Positions 7,536-16,865 of a stretch of 64,000 bases of DNA are shown piece by piece (position 1 is the first letter of the stretch; every line of letters starts with the position of its first letter). The stretch is from Rubripirellula reticaptiva (lineage in GTDB: Bacteria; Planctomycetota; Planctomycetia; Pirellulales; Pirellulaceae). Both the position numbers and the translations under genes were made by a program. The notes beneath the pieces are model-generated. The model did no database searches. It had not been told where the DNA came from and saw only the letters and a list, made by a program, of their open reading frames with translations. The DNA lies in contig NZ_SJPX01000001.1 of NCBI RefSeq assembly GCF_007860175.1, forward strand, positions 558,001 to 622,000, given 5' to 3'.

Positions 7536-9082
7536 CCTCTTCCATGCTGCCAAAATTCAAACTGAAACTACCATCACTGCCTGATCGGGACTCGACATCC
7601 GAGATGATTGCCAAGGCGATGGTTCATGAAGTCCGCGGCCGAGTCGCGGCGGTGATCGGCGAAACATTGGAAATCGAAGGCATGACCGCACCCATCGGTG
7701 CGATTTGCGAATTAACGATGACCGACGGCACAACGTTGCGAGGCCGAGTGATCGGATTTCGTGGCGTGCGACCGGTTCTGGCTCCGATGGAACGCCTGTC
7801 CGCGGTTTCGGCTGGGGACCCCGTCCGCCTGATTGATCGATCGGCAAAACTTCGCGTCGGCCCGTCATTGTGCGGGCGAGTGATTGACGCGTTTGGTGAT
7901 CCCATCGACGGACGTCCATTGCCACCCGATTTGGTGGCCGTCGACGCCGATCGCAGTCCACCGGATTCGTTAGACCGACCGCCAATCGATACGATTCTGC
8001 AGACCGGTGTTCGCGTGATCGACACGATGCTGACTTGTGGGCAAGGACAACGTATCGGAATTTTTGCCGGTTCGGGCGTTGGAAAAAGCACGCTGCTCGG
8101 GATGTTGGCCCGCGGTAGCAAAGCCGACAAAATCGTGATCGGCATGATTGGCGAGCGGGGTCGTGAAGTCCAAGAATTCATCAACCGCAGTTTGGGCGAA
8201 GCCGGTTTAGCGCGCAGCGTCGTGGTGGTTGCAACTAGCGATCGGCCGGCGGCGCAGCGCGTCTCGGCAGCATGGACCGCGACCGCGATTGCCGAAGCGT
8301 TTCGCGACAAAGGCGAGAACGTCTTGCTACTGCTCGACTCGGTCACTCGATTCGCAATGGCCCAGCGAGAACTCGGCTTAGCCGCGGGCGAACCGCCGAC
8401 GACCCGAGGATACCCGCCGAGCGTTTTTAACATGTTGCCTCGACTAGTCGAACGGACCGGACGCACGACCAAGGGATCAATCACCGCGTTTTATACCGTG
8501 TTGGTCGAAGGCGACGACAACAACGAACCGATCGCCGACACACTGCGTGGATTGTTGGATGGCCACATCATGCTAAGCCGAGCTTTGACGGCCCAAGCAC
8601 AATGGCCGCCAATCGATGTACTTGAAAGTCTAAGCCGTCTGCAAGCGCACCTGATCGATGCTGATATGTCGGCTACCGTTTCGGCAGCTCGGCGTCACTT
8701 GGCGGTCTATCGGCAAAACGCTGACTTGATCTCGATTGGTGCTTACCGATCGGGAAGTGACCATAACATCGACGCCGCGATTGCGATGCGCGAACCGTTG
8801 AAGATGTTGCTAACCCAACAAGCTGATGAAATTGCACCTCTAGATCAATCCCAACGTCAACTGACACAGTTGATGCAAATGCCGATCGGTGCATTGAACG
8901 CCGCGATGGCTGGCCAAAACATCGCAAACAAAAATCCCTCGTCGGCAACTGCCCCGGCGCCGACGGCTCAAACAACCGGCGGCCAGACACCCGGATCACC
9001 AGCGTCTGAATCACAAACACCTAGACCGGTTCAGCCAAGGACTCCTTCGCAAACGGCCAAAGACCAACGGATCCTGAGCTAA
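7532..9082 (+). CDS. fliI: Flagellum-specific export ATPase FliI
   Basis: A 516-residue ATPase; usual length is about 435-460, and the excess is a Pro/Thr/Gln-rich tail after about residue 455. FliI hydrolyses ATP as a hexamer at the base of the export apparatus to release chaperone-cargo complexes. Visible motifs: Walker A GIFAGSGVGKSTLL at about residues 177-190, the export-ATPase signature GERGREVQEF just after, Walker B VLLLLDSVTRFA at about 263-274, and PPTTRGYPPSVF, which marks FliI/YscN rather than F1-beta. The low-complexity tail with repeated Ala-Pro and Thr is absent from standard FliI; its role is unknown. Coupled to fliH by a 4-base overlap. Confidence 0.95.
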   Translation: MTSSMLPKFKLKLPSLPDRDSTSEMIAKAMVHEVRGRVAAVIGETLEIEGMTAPIGAICELTMTDGTTLRGRVIGFRGVRPVLAPMERLSAVSAGDPVRLIDRSAKLRVGPSLCGRVIDAFGDPIDGRPLPPDLVAVDADRSPPDSLDRPPIDTILQTGVRVIDTMLTCGQGQRIGIFAGSGVGKSTLLGMLARGSKADKIVIGMIGERGREVQEFINRSLGEAGLARSVVVVATSDRPAAQRVSAAWTATAIAEAFRDKGENVLLLLDSVTRFAMAQRELGLAAGEPPTTRGYPPSVFNMLPRLVERTGRTTKGSITAFYTVLVEGDDNNEPIADTLRGLLDGHIMLSRALTAQAQWPPIDVLESLSRLQAHLIDADMSATVSAARRHLAVYRQNADLISIGAYRSGSDHNIDAAIAMREPLKMLLTQQADEIAPLDQSQRQLTQLMQMPIGALNAAMAGQNIANKNPSSATAPAPTAQTTGGQTPGSPASESQTPRPVQPRTPSQTAKDQRILS

Positions 9083-9178
9083 ACTTCATTGACAGCGCGG
9101 TCGTGTTGTCTCACCAGCAGGTGATGAAAGCAATCTCTTCTTCAAAGATTTCCGTCAAACGTTTTCGATCTTAAAACC

Positions 9179-9634
9179 ATGGCATTCAATTTTCGCTTTC
9201 AATCGATCCTCGATCTGCGTTGTCGGCAACGCGACGAAGCCGGTGCGGCGGTTGGACAGGCGAATCAAGCAATTGCACGAATCGACGAACAAACCGAACA
9301 AGTCGAGGCGCAGCGATTGGAACTGCGAACCCAAAACAATCCCAATCGTATTGGTCATGTTTCGGTCGAAGGACTTTTGTCGGTCGGACGTTATGAAATG
9401 CAACTCCAAGCTGACCTTGCTCAGCTTGCCGCTACGCGAGCCGAGTTGGTTCGTGAACTCGATCGACGTCAGTTAGCCCTGATCGAAGCCGAAGCCGAGG
9501 TCAAGCGATTTGAAAAGCTAAGCTCGAATGAGCGAGTGTCTCATCAAACCAAAATGAACGTTCGCGAACAGGCTGACGCGGACGAACGAAGCACCCAAGC
9601 CTACATCCTTGCTCGACGGGTACCGAACTCATGA
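9179..9634 (+). CDS. fliJ: Flagellar export protein FliJ
   Basis: A 151-residue coiled-coil protein; FliJ proteins are about 145-150. FliJ sits inside the FliI hexamer like the gamma subunit of F1 and carries unused chaperones back. It begins MAFNFRFQSILDLR, the family start pattern (F-x-F-x-L-x-x-x-L-x-x-R), and continues as two long Gln/Glu/Arg-rich helices (AAVGQANQAIARIDEQ and LAATRAELVRELDRRQ). The stop codon overlaps the start of the next gene by four bases. Sequence alone would not prove the name, but the start pattern plus its place after fliI make it firm. Confidence 0.88.
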   Translation: MAFNFRFQSILDLRCRQRDEAGAAVGQANQAIARIDEQTEQVEAQRLELRTQNNPNRIGHVSVEGLLSVGRYEMQLQADLAQLAATRAELVRELDRRQLALIEAEAEVKRFEKLSSNERVSHQTKMNVREQADADERSTQAYILARRVPNS

Positions 9635-10287
9635 TGTCAAAACTAGCCAAAGCCTTTGTTGGATTCAGTGTCGCGACGATCATTACCCAAATGATTTTGT
9701 TCGCATACATCGCATCCCGTGGTCACATGAACGGCGACACCTTCACGAAAGTGATTGCCCTGGCCAACGGGATCGACATCTCGGGAAATCGGTTGCAACA
9801 GATTCTCAAGCAAAGTGAAGATCGCGAACAACCGGACTTTGACGAAATTCTCGAGGCACGCAAACTGCAAGGCTATGACAGCGAAGTTCGGATCAAGAGC
9901 CAATTGGCATTCCGTGACGAGGTCAGTACCGAACTGGCTGCGTTGAAAACCGAACGGAACCGTTTTGACGAGCGACTGACATCGTTTCGTCGCGAACTTG
10001 AGGAAATCCAGCAAGGAGCTCAACAAAAAGGGCTCCAGGATGTCCAACGTACGCTTCAGACACTTGATCCGGCTCAGGCAAAAGAGCAGCTTCTGATCAT
10101 GTATGACGATGAAAGAATTGATAACGTCGTAACAATCATTCAAGCCATGTCCTCAGAAAAACGAAAAGACATACTGGCAGAGTTTGTCGGTAACGGTGAC
10201 AAAGACAAGCTCGCCGATATTCTTCGCCGCATCGGTGACGGAGAACCAACCACATCGTTGATTGATAAGACTGCCGAGGGCATCTAG
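9631..10287 (+). CDS. MotE-like membrane coiled-coil protein with MgtE-N-type domain
   Basis: A 218-residue protein with one N-terminal membrane helix (about residues 8-28, KAFVGFSVATIITQMILF), a long coiled coil (about 75-140), and a C-terminal helical domain (about 145-205) with LDPAQAKEQLLIMYDD and then IQAMSSEKRKDILAEF. That arrangement is the one of MotE, a periplasmic chaperone of the stator protein MotC, and of other proteins sharing the N-terminal domain of MgtE magnesium channels. Genes of this kind are commonly next to fliJ. It overlaps fliJ by four bases. A motor or export role is likely by position; the exact partner is inferred. No motA, motB or motC is in the window. Confidence 0.65.
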   Translation: MMSKLAKAFVGFSVATIITQMILFAYIASRGHMNGDTFTKVIALANGIDISGNRLQQILKQSEDREQPDFDEILEARKLQGYDSEVRIKSQLAFRDEVSTELAALKTERNRFDERLTSFRRELEEIQQGAQQKGLQDVQRTLQTLDPAQAKEQLLIMYDDERIDNVVTIIQAMSSEKRKDILAEFVGNGDKDKLADILRRIGDGEPTTSLIDKTAEGI

Positions 10288-10341
10288 TCACGACCATCGA
10301 TCATGTGGCGTTATTCACGGAGTCCTGGGGGGGAAGCCGAC

Positions 10342-11940
10342 ATGAGCGAGTTAGAGTCCAAGCGTGCGTCGCTATCGACGGCACAGCCGATTTCGACGGC
10401 TGCGCTACAAAAATTGAAATCCATTTCCGGCAATGGATCCGTTTTTGCTTCGGCCGACGGCCTCGTCGATGCTTTCTCGGAGGTGTTCGCTCGCATGGCC
10501 GCTGCGACGCCGCAAGCCACCCCGTCCGCCTCGCAGTCATCAACCGATAGCGCAGCGGCGTCGGATTCGAAATCAACTTCCGACGCCGAGTCAAACAACG
10601 TCGAGAACGTTGAAAACGATTCCGATTCAGCCGATGCCCCCGTTGAGGTTGTGGCAGCCAATCAAGGTTCCGAGTCTCTGTTCGAGACCGTTCAAACCAA
10701 TGTCGACCGGCCAAATTCGGATCAGGGCCAATCGAACGGCGAAGAAGAAACCAGCGACGACCTTTCAGATTCCGTTGCAATTGCCGCTGCGGTCGGCGCA
10801 AACCAAGAAGCCGTGAAACCCAACAACGATCCATCGATCGGATCGGAAACCGAACCTCAATCGGCCGATGACCAGAACATTTTGCACCCACAAAAGTTAG
10901 AGAAAACGGGCAAGCCATCGGACAACACCGGAGATGTCGCGCCTCCAATCGACTCCGTTGGCGATGACAATCCAGCAGCCCCCCGCACCGAACCGGGGGT
11001 AACGAGCGAACAGACCTCAACAGAAATGATGGTTGGCGGAACCACTGACGTCGAAGCAGACACGGGTGATTCACCACGCCACCAGCGAAAAGGTCACCGC
11101 GACAACCAACACGCCACCGACCCATCGGCCAAGGTAAACTCGAACGTTCAAACCGACGAACAAATCGGAAAAAACACAGGATCCATTGCGATCCCGGAAT
11201 CGATTTTGGCCGAATCAGCAGCCGCTAATGTGATCGGCGGCACGACGGAATCACAATCTGAAAAACTGCTGCAGTCGATCCAGCAAACCGTCACGGCGGC
11301 TGCCGCTGCGACCGCGACTCCCAATGCCACGACCGCCAACGGCACAGTGCCTGCGGTTCGCGGTGGCGGTTCCACTGATGCTTCGGCGACGTTCCGTGTG
11401 GATTCGATGACTGCGCCGGCCGGTGCAAAAGCGGAAGCCGCCGCGAAGTCCAAAGCTGCAGCGTCGAGCGAGTCTTCCAACACGGATATTCTGACTCGCA
11501 TCAAATTGATCCAGCGCGTTAGCAAAGCATTCCAGCACTTAGGTCCTGAGGGGGGTGTCGTCCGCTTGCGACTGGCCCCCGCTGAACTCGGCACGGTGAG
11601 AGTTGAAATGCGAATTCAACAAAAGAAAGTCGAAGCCCGTGTGGTCACCAATACTGAAGCCGCTAGCGCAGCGCTGAAAGAACACTTGCCGGAACTTCGG
11701 GCTCGGTTGGAATCGTTCGGCATGAGCGTAGAAAGCATCGAAGTTGAAACCGACACGTCGTTTGACCAGAACGATTCATCGGCATTCACCGATCAAGAAT
11801 CGTCTTGGGGCCAACAACCTCGCCGATCACCCGATCGTCCGCAGCGACCATCAAGAGTTTCACCGACCGTTTCACAGCCTGTGTCGGCACCTGTCGCAGT
11901 CGGCACGGCGATTTCTGGTGGCGTCGACGTTCGACTGTGA
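10342..11940 (+). CDS. fliK: Flagellar hook-length control protein FliK
   Basis: A 532-residue secreted ruler protein. The start at 10342 is chosen because a G-rich Shine-Dalgarno (GGGGGGAAG at about 10328-10336) lies just before that ATG; the ATG at 10303 has none. Residues 1 to about 385 are low in hydrophobics and rich in Ser, Asp, Glu, Thr, Ala and Asn, as expected for the extended ruler part. The C-terminal switch domain (about 393-470) has the family core GGVVRLRLAPAELGTVRVEM followed by the segment LPELRARLESFGMSVESI. A disordered Pro/Arg/Ser tail follows. FliK times the switch from hook to filament export; its neighbours flgD and flgE encode the hook cap and hook. Confidence 0.88.
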   Translation: MSELESKRASLSTAQPISTAALQKLKSISGNGSVFASADGLVDAFSEVFARMAAATPQATPSASQSSTDSAAASDSKSTSDAESNNVENVENDSDSADAPVEVVAANQGSESLFETVQTNVDRPNSDQGQSNGEEETSDDLSDSVAIAAAVGANQEAVKPNNDPSIGSETEPQSADDQNILHPQKLEKTGKPSDNTGDVAPPIDSVGDDNPAAPRTEPGVTSEQTSTEMMVGGTTDVEADTGDSPRHQRKGHRDNQHATDPSAKVNSNVQTDEQIGKNTGSIAIPESILAESAAANVIGGTTESQSEKLLQSIQQTVTAAAAATATPNATTANGTVPAVRGGGSTDASATFRVDSMTAPAGAKAEAAAKSKAAASSESSNTDILTRIKLIQRVSKAFQHLGPEGGVVRLRLAPAELGTVRVEMRIQQKKVEARVVTNTEAASAALKEHLPELRARLESFGMSVESIEVETDTSFDQNDSSAFTDQESSWGQQPRRSPDRPQRPSRVSPTVSQPVSAPVAVGTAISGGVDVRL

Positions 11941-12041
11941 TGACTTGATTGGTCTCGCGTTGAAAGCGGATCGCGGCTTAAAAGACACTCAGGCGTTTGC
12001 CTTTTGAGATTCATTACTCTCGCATTCATGTCGGTCTTCAA

Positions 12042-12479
12042 ATGTCACAAATCGGACAAACGAGCGCTGCAGCCTTTACGGCATCTGAAACCGCATCCCA
12101 AGCATCGGCGCAAGCTGACCCCTACGGCGACGTTGATTTCATGAAGTTGCTGATCAACGAAATGCAGAACCAGGATCCGCTAGACCCGATGAAAAACAGC
12201 GAAATGGTTCAGCAGATCAGCCAAATTCGCGAAATTGGTGCGACAGACGCTTTAACATCAACACTGGGCAACTTGGCGTCGAGCCAAGAACTGGTGACCG
12301 CTAGTTCACTGATCGGACAGAGCGTTACGGGCCTCGCCGACGATGCTTCGCCTGTCGACGGGTTGGTCGATCGCATCACTGTCGAAACAGACTCAGAAAA
12401 CGAATCACGATTGATCAAAGTACACGTGGGTGGAAAGACGATGAGCATTAAGAACATCCGAGAAATTCAGCCTGGGTAA
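12042..12479 (+). CDS. flgD: Hook-capping scaffold FlgD, short form
   Basis: A 145-residue protein. The start is placed at the ATG at 12042; the upstream TTG at 11997 would add 15 residues without family match. FlgD caps the growing hook and is needed for FlgE assembly. The conserved N-terminal part is clear: DFMKLLINEMQNQDPLDPMK at about residues 34-53 and then MVQQISQIREI. After that only one small beta domain follows (about 85-140, with LIGQSVTG and VDRITVETD), so the Ig-like half of the usual about 220-residue FlgD is missing. Short FlgD proteins exist in several phyla. It lies between fliK and flgE, the usual place. Confidence 0.88.
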   Translation: MSQIGQTSAAAFTASETASQASAQADPYGDVDFMKLLINEMQNQDPLDPMKNSEMVQQISQIREIGATDALTSTLGNLASSQELVTASSLIGQSVTGLADDASPVDGLVDRITVETDSENESRLIKVHVGGKTMSIKNIREIQPG

Positions 12480-12549
12480 ACTGTAATGTTTGCCATCGCA
12501 GCGTCTCTCGGTTGAAACGATCAATACGTCAACGGGGAGACCGAAGTCG

Positions 12550-14988
12550 ATGGGACTGACATCAGCACTGACCACTGCGCTAACCGGACTTGCGGCCGCA
12601 GAAACTCAGATCGACGTGATCGGCAATAATCTCGCCAACTCGCAAACGGTCGGGTTCAAGTCTTCGGACGTTGTGTTTGCGACGCAGTTCCTACAAACGC
12701 TGTCACTTGGTGCCGGTCCGACCGCCAACAACGGCGGTACCAACCCGCGCCAGGTCGGATTGGGTGTTCAGGTCGCTGAGATCGCGGCTAATCACAACCA
12801 AGGCACGATTGAAATCAGCAGCAGTTCGTCGGACTTGGCGATCCAAGGTGACGGATTCTTTGTCGTCGAAGGTGCCGACGGCGAGCGATTGTATACACGG
12901 AACGGCATCTTCAAACTCAACAGCGACGCCGAACTGGTCAACAGCACTGGGCAACGCTTGCTTGGCTATGGAATCGACGATCAGTTTCGACTGCAGGAAA
13001 CCGAACTGGTGCCGTTGTCGGTTCCGCTTGGTACCGAGAGCGTCGCCAAAGCGACCGAGAACGTTACCTTCGAAGGGACGCTGACACCCGAAGGCGATCT
13101 CGCGGACGTTTCAGAAGTGATTCAATCGATCAAGCTCGGCGACGACAGCACACCCCGCCCCGATGCATCCGAGACACTCATTGGCGTGTCACCCTTGTCC
13201 GACCCTGCGGGGATCACCGTGGGCACCGGAGGCGTGGGGACGCTTGCGGCGGGGACGTATCAGTATCGTGTTGCATTGGTCGATTCGTCTGGCAATGAAT
13301 CCACGATCAGCGCATCAATTTCTGCGACTGTAGGAACCGGCGGCGCGGTGTCGCTCGACGACCTTCCCGCCGAATCGACCGGCGATTTTCCGACCGTCAA
13401 TATTTACAGGACTGGGCCGAACGGCAGTGACTTTTTCCTGCTCGATTCTGCCGCCGCCGGCGGATCTTTCACAGACAACGGATCATCGCCCCTTTCGGCC
13501 ACAGCGGTCAATGACGCCACGTTGACGGGCAACTACACGTACATGGTCACGTACAGCCGACCAGGCGAAAAAGAAAGTCGCCCCAGCCCGCTGCTTGGTC
13601 CTCAGAACGTCGTGAACGGCCGAGTCACTCTGTCCAATTTTCCGACGCCACCGACACCTGAAACGGGCGACTCGTTTCCAGCCTACACCGAAGTGAAAAT
13701 CTATCGGAACTTGGCCGGTGACCAAAACAACTTTTACTTGGTGGATACCGTCGATCCCGGTACCGTCTACACCGACAGCAAATCGGACGCCGACATCGCC
13801 GACTTGACGAACCCAGCCAACAAGCTGGTCGACCTCAATGGCCCCACGATCAACAGCAGCACGTTGTTGACGGGCGTGCTAAAGCGGGATGGCTTTACCT
13901 ACCAGAACGCTTTCCAGCTCGGCACGATGACCTATTCGGGTCGCAAGGGCGGACGGGCTTTGGGCGCGCAAACCTTTGAGATCACCGAAACGTCAACGGT
14001 CCAAGACTTCATCGAATTCGTCGAAGCCGCATCAGGTATCCAAAGCTTGCAAGTCGATTCGCAGAACCCAATTCTGGCATCGAAGAATCTGATCGCCGGC
14101 GAAAGCGGTACGCTGAATCCCGGTGGTTACATTCAAGACGGGGCGCTTCGATTCGTTAGCAACACCGGTGAACTCAATGCATTGGAAATCGACCTAGCCG
14201 CGTTTCAAATTCGCACGACCGACGGCAGCGTCGTGACGCCAAACCTGGGCTTCGGAACCGCTCAGGAAGCCGTCGGACAAAGCGCAGCTAGCGACTTCAT
14301 TGTCTATGACTCGCTTGGTGTACCGATCAATGTCCGCGTCACCGTAGCACTTGAATCTCGCACCAACGAACAAACCATCTATCGATGGTACGCCGACAGC
14401 CCGCAAAACAATGCGTCAGGTCTTGAAGACGGTGTTTCTGTGGGAACGGGACTCTTGTATTTTGACGGTAACGGCAGCTTCGTCACTTCTACCAACAACA
14501 CGATCGCAATTGGTCGCGATGAAATCCCCAGCCTTTCGCCTTTGCAATTCGACCTCGACTTTGACCTAGTGTCCGGCTTGGCAACCCAAGAAGCGTCGCT
14601 CGCAGCAACACGGCAAGATGGTAGCGAACCCGGTGTGCTGAACAGTTTTGTGGTGGGTGAAGACGGGAACATTCGAGGCGTTTTCAGCAACGGTATCACA
14701 CGAGACCTCGGCCAACTTCAACTGGCTCGGTTTGCCAACCCTGTTGGTCTGGAAGCACGCGGTTTGAACCTGTACGCCAAGGGCGTCAACACGGGTCTGC
14801 CCGTACAAGGTTCGCCCGGCGAAAATGGCATCGGTAGCGTTATCGGTGGTGCACTCGAACTGTCCAATACTGACATCGGTAAAGACCTGATCGAGTTGGT
14901 ACTAGCCAGTACCCAGTACCGCGGAAACAGCCGAGTGATTACCACCAGCCAGCAGTTGCTCGACGAACTGCTGAACCTGCGTCGATAG
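12550..14988 (+). CDS. flgE: Flagellar hook protein FlgE with two inserted beta domains
   Basis: An 812-residue hook subunit; standard FlgE is about 400-550. The ATG at 12550 is chosen because it starts MGLTSALTTALTGL, the usual N-terminus, with GGGGAG at 12535-12540 before it. The rod-hook motif IDVIGNNLANSQTVGFKSS follows. The C-terminal end has ALELSNTDIGKDLIELVLAS and TSQQLLDELLNLRR, as in all FlgE. Between about residues 215 and 420 lie two related fibronectin-like segments, each with a Y-x-Y-x-V strand, an SxPS-like stretch, an IYR strand and a F-(F/Y)-L-(L/V)-D strand ending in TD. They look like an inserted, duplicated surface domain. They would project from the hook. The rest fits FlgE well. 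Confidence 0.92.
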   Translation: MGLTSALTTALTGLAAAETQIDVIGNNLANSQTVGFKSSDVVFATQFLQTLSLGAGPTANNGGTNPRQVGLGVQVAEIAANHNQGTIEISSSSSDLAIQGDGFFVVEGADGERLYTRNGIFKLNSDAELVNSTGQRLLGYGIDDQFRLQETELVPLSVPLGTESVAKATENVTFEGTLTPEGDLADVSEVIQSIKLGDDSTPRPDASETLIGVSPLSDPAGITVGTGGVGTLAAGTYQYRVALVDSSGNESTISASISATVGTGGAVSLDDLPAESTGDFPTVNIYRTGPNGSDFFLLDSAAAGGSFTDNGSSPLSATAVNDATLTGNYTYMVTYSRPGEKESRPSPLLGPQNVVNGRVTLSNFPTPPTPETGDSFPAYTEVKIYRNLAGDQNNFYLVDTVDPGTVYTDSKSDADIADLTNPANKLVDLNGPTINSSTLLTGVLKRDGFTYQNAFQLGTMTYSGRKGGRALGAQTFEITETSTVQDFIEFVEAASGIQSLQVDSQNPILASKNLIAGESGTLNPGGYIQDGALRFVSNTGELNALEIDLAAFQIRTTDGSVVTPNLGFGTAQEAVGQSAASDFIVYDSLGVPINVRVTVALESRTNEQTIYRWYADSPQNNASGLEDGVSVGTGLLYFDGNGSFVTSTNNTIAIGRDEIPSLSPLQFDLDFDLVSGLATQEASLAATRQDGSEPGVLNSFVVGEDGNIRGVFSNGITRDLGQLQLARFANPVGLEARGLNLYAKGVNTGLPVQGSPGENGIGSVIGGALELSNTDIGKDLIELVLASTQYRGNSRVITTSQQLLDELLNLRR

Positions 14989-15332
14989 CCGCTGACAGAC
15001 TAACCGCCGCCGGCAAATCGGCCCGACTCATGGCAGCGTTTCGCCGAGTCTGCCCGTAACCATCTCATGCCAATACGACATCATCCGACGCGATGGTTTT
15101 TGCGCTGAGATGATAGAGATCTTATGTCCAGGAACTATCCTGAACGACGCAGCCCTTGATCTTATAAAAAGGGGCCTGTTGAATGAAACCGAAGTGGGCT
15201 ATGCACCAAATCCTGGTTTGGGCAAACTCACCGAGAATCTTCATGCGTTTAAGCAGCAATGCCATCGCCCATGCTTGACTTGCTGCGCTCTATCAACCCT
15301 TCGTTTCTCCCTCGACGGCCCGAGTTTTCGCG
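14989..15332. other. 344-base spacer after the flagellar cluster
   Basis: No convincing gene is visible. There is no strong hairpin with a T-run after flgE. An A/T-rich stretch near 15160-15170 (CTTATAAAAAGG) may be part of a promoter for proS, but I see no matching upstream box, so I do not call it. Confidence 0.3.
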
Positions 15333-16841
15333 ATGTCCAAAGCCCCCAAAACTGCGATCCAGCCCACCCGCAGCGAAAACTATCCCGAGTGGTATCAACA
15401 GGTCATCAAAGCCTCTGACCTCGCAGAAACATCGCCGGTTCGCGGTTGCATGGTGATCAAGCCCTGGGGTTATCGGCTTTGGGAAAACATGCAGCGAGCC
15501 CTTGATGACATGTTTAAGGCAACCGGGCACCAGAACGCCTACTTCCCGTTGCTGATCCCGATGAGCTTCTTAGAAAAGGAAGCCGAACACGTCGAGGGAT
15601 TCGCTAAAGAGTGTGCCGTTGTCACTCACCACCGACTCGAACCTGACCCAGCGGGTGGACTTCGCCCGGCTGGCAAGTTGGACGAACCGCTGATCATTCG
15701 ACCAACTAGCGAAACGATTATCGGCGCGACGTACGCCAAGTGGGTTCAAAGCTATCGCGACCTACCGATCCTGATCAATCAGTGGGCCAACGTGTTTCGC
15801 TGGGAAATGCGAACTCGCATGTTCTTGCGAACCGCCGAGTTCCTGTGGCAAGAAGGACACACCGTTCACGCCACCGCTGACGAAGCCATCGAAGAAACCC
15901 AGCGAATGGTCGATGTCTACAAGGACTTTGCCGAAAACTGGATGGCAATGCCAGTTGTGGTCGGTTCCAAGACGCCCCACGAGCGATTCCCGGGCGCTGT
16001 CGAAACGCTATCGATCGAAGCGATGATGCAGGACCACAAAGCTCTACAGGCTGGCACCAGCCACTTCCTCGGCCAAAACTTTGCCAAAGCCCAAGACATC
16101 TCGTTCCAAGCCGAAAACGGCGATCGTGAATTTGCTTGGACGACGTCATGGGGCGTGTCGACTCGTTTGATCGGCGCCCTGATCATGACCCACAGCGATG
16201 ATGACGGCTTTGTGTTGCCGCCGCGTTTAGCACCCGCCCAAATCGTGATCCTGCCGATCTATCGTGACGATGAACAACGCGCCGAAGTCTTGGCGTACGT
16301 CGAATCGCTGAAAACCGAGCTGGCGTCGCAAACTTATGCGGGCGCACCGGTCCGCGTCGAGATCGACGACCGCGATGTGCGGGGCGGCGAAAAGAAATGG
16401 CACCATGTCAAACGAGGCGTTCCGATTCGTTTGGAAGTCGGACCAAAAGACATGGCAAACGATTCGGTCTTCTTTGCCCGTCGTGATCAACCCAAAGCCG
16501 TGGGCATCGAACGTGCCACGTTGGTGTCAACGATCGGCGACATCTTGGCCGAAATGCAACAAGCGTTGTTCGATGCAGCACTGAAGATGCAAAAGGACAA
16601 CTCGCGCGTGATCACAAGCGAAGCGGACTTCCGCGCGTTCTTCAAATCGGACGACGAAGACGCGATCGATGGCGGTTTCGCATACTGCCACTTCGCCAGC
16701 GAAGACGAAGTCGAACCGCTGCTAAAAGAACTGAAGGTCACAATCCGCTGCGTTCCACGCGACGGCAATACCGTTCCGGGAACCTGTTTCTTGACAGGCA
16801 AACCAGCCGAAAAGCAAGCGATCTTCGCAAAGGCTTATTGA
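15333..16841 (+). CDS. proS: Prolyl-tRNA synthetase, archaeal/eukaryotic type
   Basis: A 502-residue class II aminoacyl-tRNA synthetase that charges tRNA-Pro. The length and layout match the archaeal/eukaryotic (type 3) ProRS, not the 570-residue bacterial form with an editing insertion. Visible are the substrate-binding segment RPTSETIIGATYAKWV, motif 2 NVFRWEMRTRMFLR with GHTVHA, and motif 3 region WGVSTRLIGALIMTHSDD. An anticodon-binding domain and a small C-terminal domain follow. The chain ends with Tyr (FAKAY), a hallmark of this class. The enzyme lacks the INS editing domain, so mischarged Ala-tRNA-Pro would need a separate deacylase. It stands alone between flgE and a convergent gene. 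Confidence 0.95.
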   Translation: MSKAPKTAIQPTRSENYPEWYQQVIKASDLAETSPVRGCMVIKPWGYRLWENMQRALDDMFKATGHQNAYFPLLIPMSFLEKEAEHVEGFAKECAVVTHHRLEPDPAGGLRPAGKLDEPLIIRPTSETIIGATYAKWVQSYRDLPILINQWANVFRWEMRTRMFLRTAEFLWQEGHTVHATADEAIEETQRMVDVYKDFAENWMAMPVVVGSKTPHERFPGAVETLSIEAMMQDHKALQAGTSHFLGQNFAKAQDISFQAENGDREFAWTTSWGVSTRLIGALIMTHSDDDGFVLPPRLAPAQIVILPIYRDDEQRAEVLAYVESLKTELASQTYAGAPVRVEIDDRDVRGGEKKWHHVKRGVPIRLEVGPKDMANDSVFFARRDQPKAVGIERATLVSTIGDILAEMQQALFDAALKMQKDNSRVITSEADFRAFFKSDDEDAIDGGFAYCHFASEDEVEPLLKELKVTIRCVPRDGNTVPGTCFLTGKPAEKQAIFAKAY

Positions 16842-16865
16842 TCGGCTGGGTCGTGAAGCAGCCGA

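Noticed and set aside
15110-15418. Open frame of 102 codons before proS
   Set aside because: Runs into proS in another frame and has no protein-like pattern; treated as a chance frame.
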